NCBI RefSeq assembly: GCF_001513965.1
Contig: NZ_KQ948025.1
Coordinates: 105,603-169,602, forward strand
Length of the DNA stretch: 64,000 nt
Source of the DNA: Streptomyces cellostaticus
Lineage (GTDB): Bacteria > Actinomycetota > Actinomycetes > Streptomycetales > Streptomycetaceae
Direction: 5' to 3'
Position numbers and translations under genes: made by a program. Positions 19,545 through 26,577 of this stretch are shown piece by piece (the stretch's first letter is position 1; each line of letters starts with the position of its first letter). The notes below the pieces were generated by a model, which saw only the letters and a program-made list of their open reading frames with translations, had not been told where the DNA came from and searched no databases.

Positions 19545-19606
19545 GTCGTCATCCGCGATCGACACCGCCGTTCAGGCCAGAGAGAACGCCGCAGGGGGCA
19601 ACCGCC

Positions 19607-20596
19607 ATGACGACAGGTCGGCTCGGGCAGCAAGCCGCGCCGCCGAACGCGGCCTATGCCGGGCAGGTCGTGCACTTCCCGGATCCGGTTCGGGCGGCAC
19701 GTCACCCGAGAGGAGTACGGGTCGACGAGCGTGGTTACCCGGATTTCTCGGCGTATGCGCGCGCGGCGGCTCAGATCGCCGATCCGCCGGAGGGTTTCGG
19801 TGTCGACGAGTTGCGGCTGACGGACTACGTGTCGGCGAACGCGGCGCTCGCGGCTTCGGGGCACGAGTTGTGGGACACGGTGCCGGATGTGGCGACGCCG
19901 CACGGCTGGACGTGGCATCACGTGGTGGGTTCGCGGCGGCTGGAGCTGGTTCCGGTCGAGGTGAAGGCGTTGCTGCGGCATCACGGTGGGGTGGCGACGA
20001 CGCGGGTGGACCACGCCAAGCGGGGGACGCGGCCGTTGCAGGAGACGCGTCCGGCGCACTTCGGGCTGCCGAAGTCGGGTGTGGCGGTGACGGAGTCGCA
20101 GGTGCAGGGCGTCGAGGAGGACCTGGGCTACCGGTTGCCGGGTGCCTATCGCTCGTTCCTGAAGGCGGCGGGCGGCAGCGCGCCGGTGGGTACGGCGCTC
20201 GTCGCCGAGCTGGGGCTGCTGCTGGACCAGCCGTTCTTCACGGTGCGGGACGAGGCGGCGGTCAACGACCTGGTGTATGTGAACAAGTGCCTGCGCGACC
20301 ATCTGACGAAGGATTACCTGGGCGTCGGCTTTGTGCAGGGCGGTCTGCTCGCGGTGAAGGTGAAGGGCGAGCGGCTGGGTTCGGTGTGGTTCTGTGCGTA
20401 CGACGATGCGCGGGACGTGGATCCGTCGTGGCCGCCGGCCGAGCGGGTGGAGCGGCTGCTGCTGCCGTGCGGTGACGATTTCGACGCCTTCCTGTCGCGG
20501 CTGGCGGGCAGTCCGCCGGAGTTGGAGACGGTGGCGAACCTGATGGTGGACGGCGGTTTCGCGCGTGCCGTTCCGGTCTCTTCGGCGGGGGAGTGA
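19607..20596 (+). CDS. WHH-type HNH/EndoVII nuclease domain fused to a SUKH-1 (SMI1/KNR4) domain
   Basis: The 329-residue protein has two recognisable parts. Residues about 30-135 resemble the WHH family of HNH/endonuclease VII toxins: DYVSANAALAASGHELWDTV, then HGWTWHHVVGSRRLELVPVE with Trp103-His104-His105, and ALLRHHGGVA. Residues about 158-305 resemble an SMI1/KNR4 fold: VTESQVQGVEEDLGYRLPGA, YRSFLKAAGGSAPVG and a long strand pair. Toxin and immunity-like domains are thus in one chain. No export signal is seen. Its stop overlaps the ribosome-binding region of the next gene, so the two are co-translated. Confidence 0.75.
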   Translation: MTTGRLGQQAAPPNAAYAGQVVHFPDPVRAARHPRGVRVDERGYPDFSAYARAAAQIADPPEGFGVDELRLTDYVSANAALAASGHELWDTVPDVATPHGWTWHHVVGSRRLELVPVEVKALLRHHGGVATTRVDHAKRGTRPLQETRPAHFGLPKSGVAVTESQVQGVEEDLGYRLPGAYRSFLKAAGGSAPVGTALVAELGLLLDQPFFTVRDEAAVNDLVYVNKCLRDHLTKDYLGVGFVQGGLLAVKVKGERLGSVWFCAYDDARDVDPSWPPAERVERLLLPCGDDFDAFLSRLAGSPPELETVANLMVDGGFARAVPVSSAGE

Positions 20597-20604
20597 GCTT
20601 CGCG

Positions 20605-23600
20605 ATGGTGACGTTCGCACAGGCGCAGGAGCGCGCCGAGGAGTGGATCAACGGGGATGTCCCGGCGTACCAGCATCGTGAGGTGCGGGTGCGGGAGTTC
20701 GAGCTGGGCTTCGTGGTGTGGGGTGAGGACCGTGCGGAGGGCCCGCGTTCGGATGCGGGCGGGCAGCGGCTGGTGATCGCCCGGGACAGTGGTGAGGCGA
20801 CGCTGTGGCCGGCGTTGCCGGTGGGTGAGGTGATCCGCCGGTACGAGGAGGAGTACGGCCGGGGCGACGAGGTCGAGGACGCGGTGCCGGCGCCGGCTCC
20901 TGCGCGGGTGGATCTGAACCAGACGTCGTTCCTGCTGAGTCCGCCGGAGTGGTTGCAGGAGGCGGCGGACAAGCTGGGCATTCCGGATCGGCGGTCGGGG
21001 GAGGGCTCGGGCGCTGCGGTTCCGGCCGGTGCTGATTCCGGTGCCGGTGCCGGTGCCGGTGCCGTTGGCGGTTCGGTCGGTGGGGGTTTCGCCGGGGGCG
21101 GGGCGCTTGCCGAGACGCAGGCCGGGGTGCCTGCGGGGGCGGATGCTGCGGCTTCGGGTGTGCCGGCTGGGTCTGGTGGTGCGGGTACGGCCGGTGGGGC
21201 TGGGAGCGGTGCGTCGTGGCCGGCGGCCGGGGCGGGCGGTGCGCCGGGTGGTGCGCCGGGTGTGGGCGCGCCCGGTGGGGCGCAGGATGCGCCGAGTGCG
21301 CCGGAGGTGCCCGTGGGGGCCACGCCGTGGGCCGGTACGGACACGAATGCGGATGCTGGTGAGGACCGTTCGGTGCCGCTGCCCGCGACGGTGTTCGCGC
21401 CGCCGTTGAGCGAGGGGGGCGGCGAGGCTCCGCGGCCGCCGGCAGCGGCTCCGGAGGCGAAGACGGCGTTGATGTCGGGGGGCAGCCAGCTGCCGCCCAC
21501 GGCGGTCGCGCCGGCGCTCGATGCCTCGAACGCGCCGGGAGCGCCTGCTGCTCCTGGTGCGCCGGGTGCTCCGTTGGGCAGCACGCCTCCGCCGGGCGCG
21601 CCGCCGTACGGCTACCCGCAGGGTCCGGCGGCACCTGGTACGCCTCCGCCGGGCGCGCCGGTCTATTCTCCGGCGCCTGGCACTCCGCCTGCGGCCCCTG
21701 CTGGTCCTGGTGCGCCGGGCGTTCCGTTGGGCAGCACGCCTCCGCCGGGCGCGCCGCCGTACGGCTACCCGCAGGGTCCGGCGGCACCTGGTACGCCTCC
21801 GCCGGGGGCGCCGGTCTACTCTCCGGCGCCCGGTACCTCGCCCGCGGCCCCTGGTGCGCCGGGTGCTCCGCTGGGCAGCACGCCTCCTCCGCCTCCGCCG
21901 GGCGCCCAGTCGTACGGCTATCCGCAGGGTCCGGGCGCGCCGGGTGCCCCGGGTGGTCCGCAGGCTGCTCCCGGTTACGGCTATCCGCAGGCGCCGGGCG
22001 GCGCCCCGCACGCGCCGCAGCCTCCGGCCGGCCCCGGGCGGCCGCTCGCGCCGCACGCCGGGGACATCGCGGATGCCGCGACGAGCAAGGCCGCGCCGCC
22101 GCCGCGCAAGGCGCGCGGTGGGCCGGGCGCGCCGCCGCCTCCGCCGGGCGCCCCTGGTGCGCCGGGCGCGCACCCGGGCTATCCCGCGCCGCCTGCGCCT
22201 GGTGTGCCGGGTGCGCCTCCGGGCGGGTATGTGCCGACGCAGCTCGTGTCCGCGCTTGGGCCCGAGGGGCCTGAGGGACAGGGCGTTCCGGGCATTCCGG
22301 GCGCTCCCGGTGGTCCGGTGGGCGCGGAGGCGGCGCAGACTCCGGGCGCCCCCCATCCGCCTGGTGCGCCGGGTGCTCCCGGTGGCACGCCCCCGGGCAA
22401 CGTCCACCACGCGGCCACGATGCTGGCCGACCCGAGTCAGCTGGGAGCGGGCACGCCGCAGCCTCCGGGCGCCCCGGGCATGCCTCCCGCTCCCGGCGCG
22501 CCTCAGCCGTCGGGCGCCCCCGGCGCCCCGCAGCCCCCAGGCGCCCCGGGTGTGCCCGGAGCGCCCGGTGCCCCCGGCGCTGCCGGAGGTGGGCGTGGGG
22601 CCGTGCACCACGCGGAGACCATGCTGGCCGCGCCGCCTGTGGGCGGCCCGGGCGCACCCCCGCCGCCGCCCGCCCCGGGTGCTCCCGGCATGCCGCCGGG
22701 AGCCCCGCAGCCGATGCCGCCGGGTGCGATGCCGCCGCCGGGCGGGCCCCTGCCGGGGCAGCCTCCGGCGTACGGCTATCCGCAGCAGGGGCAGCCGACG
22801 GTGGGCCCGGGCTACCAGGCCGTGCTGCGCTATCGCGCGCAGGACGGTTCGGAGCAGCAGCTGATCCGGCGTTCGGCGCCGGGTACGCCGCACCCGGAGT
22901 GGCAGATCTTCCACGAGCTGCGGTCGATGAACGTGCCGCCGGACCAGGTGCTGGAGCTGCACACCGAGCTGGAGTCGTGCTCGCTGCCGGGCGCGTACTG
23001 CGCGCGGATGATCCGGGATCAGTGGCCGCAGGCGCGGATCACGAGCATCGCGCCGTACGGCACGGATCACGCGAGCCGGCAGCAGGGCATGCAGCAGTTG
23101 CTGGCGCACCAGGGCGAGTTGCACCAGGTGGCGGACGGTCCTGCGCGGCCGGCGCCGGTGCGGGCGCCGCTGGCGCCGGTGCAGGCGCTGCCGCCGGTCC
23201 CGCCGGAGGCCGTCGCGCAGGAGCTGGCGGCGGTGTTCGGGCCGGGGATCTTCCGGTTCGAGCAGCAGGCGGTGTCGCGGCAGGGTGTGCCGCCGGTCGT
23301 GGCGCACACGCTGGTGGTGTCCGGGCTGCCGGTGGACCTGGGCCCGTTCTTCTGGGCGCAGGCCCAGCCGGGCCGTCCGGTGCCGACGCTGGCGGAGCTG
23401 GCGGCCGAGCGCGGGGTGCAGCCGGCCTCGGACGCGGGCTCGTACCTCGTCATGGGCACGGACTTCGGCAGGGCGATCTGTGTGCAGTACGGGACGGCGA
23501 ACATCGTCGCCGTGCCGGTGGAGGCGGGCCCGGGCGGTGCGCCGGTGCCGCCGCAGTTCGTGAACACCGGGCTGCCGGAGTTCGCGCGGTGCCTGGCGCT

Positions 23601-23766
23601 GCTGGGCCGGATGTGGCGGCTGCGGTTCGGGCTGAACCAGGAGCAGGCGGGCCGCTGGACCGTCGACTTCCAGTCCCAGCTGGCGGCCCTGGACCCGGCG
23701 GCGCTCGGTTCGCCGGAGAGCTGGTGGTCGGTGCTGCTGGAGCAGATGTGGGACGGACTGCTGTAG
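20605..23766 (+). CDS. Multidomain YrhB/Imm35-like, collagen-like linker, deaminase and SUKH-4-like protein
   Basis: The 1053-residue protein has four regions. Residues 1-90 (FAQAQERAEEWINGDVPAYQ, LVIARDSGEATLWPALPVGE) look like a YrhB/Imm35-type domain. Residues about 130-735 are Pro/Gly/Ala-rich collagen-like repeats containing the recurring HHA-x-TMLA motif. Residues about 740-845 look like a deaminase: His786-Thr-Glu788 and Cys792-x6-Cys799 in LELHTELESCSLPGAYCARM, then YGTDHASRQQGM. Residues about 870-1050 resemble SUKH-4 (YLVMGTDFGRAICVQYGTAN). No signal peptide is seen. ATG 20605 is nine bases past the preceding stop; a GTG at 20593 lies too close to the ribosome site. Domain names come from memory of motifs. 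Confidence 0.72.
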   Translation: MVTFAQAQERAEEWINGDVPAYQHREVRVREFELGFVVWGEDRAEGPRSDAGGQRLVIARDSGEATLWPALPVGEVIRRYEEEYGRGDEVEDAVPAPAPARVDLNQTSFLLSPPEWLQEAADKLGIPDRRSGEGSGAAVPAGADSGAGAGAGAVGGSVGGGFAGGGALAETQAGVPAGADAAASGVPAGSGGAGTAGGAGSGASWPAAGAGGAPGGAPGVGAPGGAQDAPSAPEVPVGATPWAGTDTNADAGEDRSVPLPATVFAPPLSEGGGEAPRPPAAAPEAKTALMSGGSQLPPTAVAPALDASNAPGAPAAPGAPGAPLGSTPPPGAPPYGYPQGPAAPGTPPPGAPVYSPAPGTPPAAPAGPGAPGVPLGSTPPPGAPPYGYPQGPAAPGTPPPGAPVYSPAPGTSPAAPGAPGAPLGSTPPPPPPGAQSYGYPQGPGAPGAPGGPQAAPGYGYPQAPGGAPHAPQPPAGPGRPLAPHAGDIADAATSKAAPPPRKARGGPGAPPPPPGAPGAPGAHPGYPAPPAPGVPGAPPGGYVPTQLVSALGPEGPEGQGVPGIPGAPGGPVGAEAAQTPGAPHPPGAPGAPGGTPPGNVHHAATMLADPSQLGAGTPQPPGAPGMPPAPGAPQPSGAPGAPQPPGAPGVPGAPGAPGAAGGGRGAVHHAETMLAAPPVGGPGAPPPPPAPGAPGMPPGAPQPMPPGAMPPPGGPLPGQPPAYGYPQQGQPTVGPGYQAVLRYRAQDGSEQQLIRRSAPGTPHPEWQIFHELRSMNVPPDQVLELHTELESCSLPGAYCARMIRDQWPQARITSIAPYGTDHASRQQGMQQLLAHQGELHQVADGPARPAPVRAPLAPVQALPPVPPEAVAQELAAVFGPGIFRFEQQAVSRQGVPPVVAHTLVVSGLPVDLGPFFWAQAQPGRPVPTLAELAAERGVQPASDAGSYLVMGTDFGRAICVQYGTANIVAVPVEAGPGGAPVPPQFVNTGLPEFARCLALLGRMWRLRFGLNQEQAGRWTVDFQSQLAALDPAALGSPESWWSVLLEQMWDGLL
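21571..21905 (+). repeat. Long tandem repeat in the collagen-like linker
   Basis: A unit beginning CCGTTGGGCAGCACGCCTCC starts at 21571 and again at 21724 (period 153 bp, 51 codons), with a diverged third start at 21868 (144 bp later). The copies are nearly identical at the DNA level, implying recent slippage or recombination. Confidence 0.8.
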
Positions 23767-23790
23767 TCCGCGCCCCCGGAGCCTGAGCGA

Positions 23791-23822
23791 TCCTGCCCTT
23801 CACGCGCGCGTGAAGGGCAGGA
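23791..23822. promoter_or_regulatory. 32-bp perfect palindrome at the ECF sigma gene start
   Basis: TCCTGCCCTTCACGCG (23791-23806) is followed without a spacer by its exact reverse complement (23807-23822). It sits 24 bp after the previous stop and 7 bp before the sigma-factor GTG. Its right arm supplies the only AGGGCAGGA-type Shine-Dalgarno sequence, so folding as RNA would hide it. It may also end the upstream transcript. Confidence 0.7.
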
Positions 23823-23829
23823 TGGGCGG

Positions 23830-24744
23830 GTGGACTTCGAGCCGTTCCGGGGCGAGCTGGTGGCGTACTGCTACCGCATGGTGGGCTCGTTCCACGAGGC
23901 CGAGGACCTGACGCAGGAGACGATGCTGCGTGCGTGGAAGGCCCGGGACCGCTACGACCCCGCGCGGGCGTCCGTACGGACCTGGCTGTACCGGATCGCG
24001 ACCAACGTCTGTCTGACCGCACTTCAGGGCCGCGCGCGCCGCCCGCTGCCGTCGGGGCTCGGTGCGCCGAGCGAGGATCCGGGTGCGCCGCTCGCGCCGG
24101 CGCTCGACGTTCCCTGGCTGGAGCCGTTTCCCGAGGCGCGGTACGACGTGGAGGCGCGCGCGGACCTGCGGCTCGCGCTGGTGGCGGCGCTGCAGCTGCT
24201 GCCCCCGCGGCAACGGGCCGTCCTGGTGCTGCGCGAGGTGCTGGAGTTCTCCGCGGCCGAGGTCGCGGGCCGGCTGGGGACGTCGGTGGCGGCCGTCAAC
24301 AGCGCGCTGCAACGGGCGCGCGCCGCCGTCGGGCGCGGGGGCGGCGCGGGCGAGGTCGCCGAGCCGGACGATCCCGAGGCGCGGGCGGTGGTGCAGCGGT
24401 ATGTGCGCGCCTTCGAAGCGGCCGATGTGCCGGCGCTGGTGCGGCTGCTCACCGAGGACGCGGTGCTGGAGATGCCGCCGGTGCCGCTCTGGTACCGGGG
24501 CGGCCGGGACTACGGCCGGTTCATGGAGCGGGTGTTCGCGTTGCGCGGGACCGGCTGGCGGGTGCGGCGCGTGGCGGCCAACGCGCAACCGGCGCTCGCC
24601 GCTTACGCGCCGGAGCCCGGTGGCGGCCACCGGCTGCACACCGTGCAGGTGCTGACGGTCACCGGCGGCCGCATCGCGCGCAACGTGGTGTTCGCGGACC
24701 CGCGCGTGCTGGCCGCGTTCGCGCCGCCCGCCCTTTTCCCGTGA
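23830..24744 (+). CDS. ECF sigma factor with C-terminal SnoaL-like domain
   Basis: The 304-residue protein has sigma region 2 at about residues 1-65 (YCYRMVGSFHEAEDLTQETM, RTWLYRIATNVCL), sigma region 4 at about residues 115-170 (LQLLPPRQRAVLVLREVLEF, GRLGTSVAAVNSALQRARAA), and then a SnoaL/NTF2-like C-terminal domain of about 120 residues (YVRAFEAADVPALVRLLTED). This layout matches extended ECF groups such as those related to ECF41/ECF56, where the C-terminal domain replaces a separate anti-sigma factor. No anti-sigma gene is adjacent. The GTG start lies just past the 32-bp palindrome. Confidence 0.9.
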   Translation: MDFEPFRGELVAYCYRMVGSFHEAEDLTQETMLRAWKARDRYDPARASVRTWLYRIATNVCLTALQGRARRPLPSGLGAPSEDPGAPLAPALDVPWLEPFPEARYDVEARADLRLALVAALQLLPPRQRAVLVLREVLEFSAAEVAGRLGTSVAAVNSALQRARAAVGRGGGAGEVAEPDDPEARAVVQRYVRAFEAADVPALVRLLTEDAVLEMPPVPLWYRGGRDYGRFMERVFALRGTGWRVRRVAANAQPALAAYAPEPGGGHRLHTVQVLTVTGGRIARNVVFADPRVLAAFAPPALFP

Positions 24745-24821
24745 CGTTCCGGTGGGAGCGATGAGTCCCGCGGGTGGTGCCGGTAGGTACCGGTGAGCAT
24801 CCGAGTGAAGGGACTTGCGCC

Positions 24822-25401
24822 ATGAGCGTCGTCGTCATCGAGTTCGTCACCCTGGACGGGATCGTGTCCGATCCGGACGGTTCCGCGGGCACCTCGTACG
24901 GAGGGTGGGCCTTCAGGCACGGCCCCGAGGCGGTCGCCGGGGACAAGTTCCGTCTCGGTCGTGTCCTGGACGAGGGGGTCATGCTGCTGGGCCGTACCAC
25001 CTGGGAGCTGTTCGCGCGGCTGTGGCCGGGGCGGGACGATCCTCCCCCGCAAGCGGGGGGACCCCCAGCCGCGCGGCTGAACGCGGTGCCCAAGCTGGTC
25101 GCCTCGCGCACCGCGCCCGACGTGTCCGCGTGGTCGAACTAGAGCCTCCTGGAGGGCGATCTCCTTCAGGCCGTACGGGCCGAGCGGCGGGATGTGATCG
25201 TCACCGGGAGCCTCGCCGTCGTGCACGCCTTGATGACGGCCCGTCTCGTCGACGAGTACCGGCTGCTGACCTTCCCCGGTCGTCCTGGGCGAGGGCCGGC
25301 GGCTGTTCCCGGCGGGGAGTCCCTCCGCCGACCTGGAGTGCCTGTCGGCCGAACGGGTGGGCGCGGTCGTCCTCACCCGGCACCGGAGGGCCGGGCGATG
25401 A
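24822..25401 (+). pseudogene. Broken RibD C-terminal/dihydrofolate-reductase-like gene
   Basis: An intact start (MSVVVIEFVTLDGIVSDPDG, LLGRTTWELFARLWPGRDDP) leads into the family sequence, but an in-frame TAG at 25140-25142 interrupts SAWSN-SLLEGDLLQAVRAE. The same frame then continues with the family motif DVIVTGSLAVVHALM, and an extra G near 25282 shifts VVLGEGRRLFPAG out of frame; the original frame resumes and ends at the TGA 25399-25401. A short dispersed repeat at 25041-25068 also interrupts the conserved RDDP-AARLNAVPK segment. Three separate lesions indicate a decayed gene. Confidence 0.8.
25041..25068. repeat. Short dispersed palindromic repeat inside the RibD-like pseudogene
   Basis: CCTCCCCCGCAAGCGGGGGG followed by ACCCCCAG is the inverted, short-loop form of the elements at 12126 and 18695. 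It adds the unusual residues PPPQAGGPP to the reading frame. Confidence 0.6.
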
Positions 25402-25665
25402 CGGTCCGTTTCCTCGCCCTGTAGGAGAGGCCGGCCGGGCGCCGTCCGGCGCCCGTCCGCAGCATGGTCGTCACCCTGGAGGGGGACGTGCTCCGGGCGG
25501 CCCGTGCAGTGCCCCGAAGACCGTACGGATCGCGAAGTGCGCATGCCGCGGGGATCCTACCGTGACATTCTGCGGAGTGTCGTGTTATGCGCGCTTACAT
25601 CCGATCCATCAAGATGTGCGCGAAATGATGCTGTCGAGTACGTCCGGCGGAGAGGGGTTCCCAGG

Positions 25666-26559
25666 GTGAGCAGCGCATCGGCGACGCCGTACGGCTTCGC
25701 GACCGTCCGGGGGCGCGGCTACCGCCCCGATCAGGTCGACGCGTACCTGGAGGCACTGTCGCTGGACCGTGATGCCGCGTGGGAGCGTGCCGCGCGGCTG
25801 ACCGTGCTCGCCAAGGACATGAGGGCGGAGGCCGCGCAGCTGCGCGAGGCCGTCGCGCAGCTTCCGCCCCAGGCGTACGAGACGCTCGGGGAGAGCGCAC
25901 GGAGTCTGTTCCAGCTCGCGCTGGAGGAAGCGGCGGAGGTCCGTGACCGTGCGCGGCGCGAGACACAGCAGCAGGTCGCGCAGGCCGAAGCCCAGGCCCT
26001 CGGCGTACGTCAGGCGGCGCAGGAAGCCGCCGACGCGCTCTGCGCGGAAGCCGAGGAACACGCCCGCCAGTGCCTCCTTGCGGCGCACGCCGAAGTCGAC
26101 GCCCTGCGCATCGGCAGCCGGCGCGAAGCGAAGGAAGGACGCGCGGCGGCGCTCGCCGAGTTGCGCGACGTACGGCAGCGCACCACCGTCGTGCTCGCCG
26201 AGCAGACCCGGGAGCACGCCGAGCAGTGGGCCGCTCTCGAGCGCGAGGAGGCCGAGCAGCTGGCCGCGCTGGCGGACCGCCACGCCGAGCAGGTCTCCCG
26301 CGCGGAGGCCTCCCTGGCCGAGGCGAAACGTGCGCATGCCGAGGCCGAGGAGTCCGCACGCCGCAGCCACGAGGAGGCACACGCGCGTGCCGCGGAAATC
26401 CTCGCCGAGGCCCGCCTGCGCGAGGAGCGCATCACCCGGGACACGGAAGAGATGCTGCGCGAGCACGGCGAGACCTGGGACGACGTGCAGGCGCACATGG
26501 ACCACGTGCGCGACAGCCTGATCACGCTGCAGGGCAGAGCGGCACTCGAAGAGCGGTAG
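25666..26559 (+). CDS. DivIVA-like coiled-coil protein
   Basis: The 297-residue protein begins with a short DivIVA-type segment (YGFATVRGRGYRPDQVDAYL), followed from about residue 35 to the end by an almost uninterrupted Ala/Glu/Arg coiled coil. Actinobacterial proteins of this kind, such as FilP and Scy relatives often annotated as cellulose-binding, form filaments or polar scaffolds. That role is inferred only from architecture. GGAGAGGGG is about eight bases before the GTG at 25666; the frame is open further upstream but lacks the conserved start. The preceding 264 bases hold no recognisable gene. Confidence 0.8.
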   Translation: MSSASATPYGFATVRGRGYRPDQVDAYLEALSLDRDAAWERAARLTVLAKDMRAEAAQLREAVAQLPPQAYETLGESARSLFQLALEEAAEVRDRARRETQQQVAQAEAQALGVRQAAQEAADALCAEAEEHARQCLLAAHAEVDALRIGSRREAKEGRAAALAELRDVRQRTTVVLAEQTREHAEQWAALEREEAEQLAALADRHAEQVSRAEASLAEAKRAHAEAEESARRSHEEAHARAAEILAEARLREERITRDTEEMLREHGETWDDVQAHMDHVRDSLITLQGRAALEER

Positions 26560-26577
26560 CCTCCGGCCGGGGCCGCG

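Noticed and set aside
18811-20620. The minus-strand frame extending the deaminase N-terminally to 20620
   Set aside because: The extra 430 residues are Arg/His/Pro-rich and lie opposite the WHH/SUKH gene; ATG 19321 has a ribosome site and gives a compact protein.
21521-22770. Repetitive DNA considered as a CRISPR array
   Set aside because: The repeats are in-frame Pro/Gly codons with no unique spacers and sit inside a coding sequence.
20314-23307. A 997-codon Arg-rich frame opposite the multidomain protein
   Set aside because: Mirror of Pro/Gly/Ala codons in the collagen-like linker.
25504-25665. N-terminal extension of the coiled-coil protein
   Set aside because: The extension lacks the DivIVA-like start and a ribosome site; the GTG at 25666 has both.
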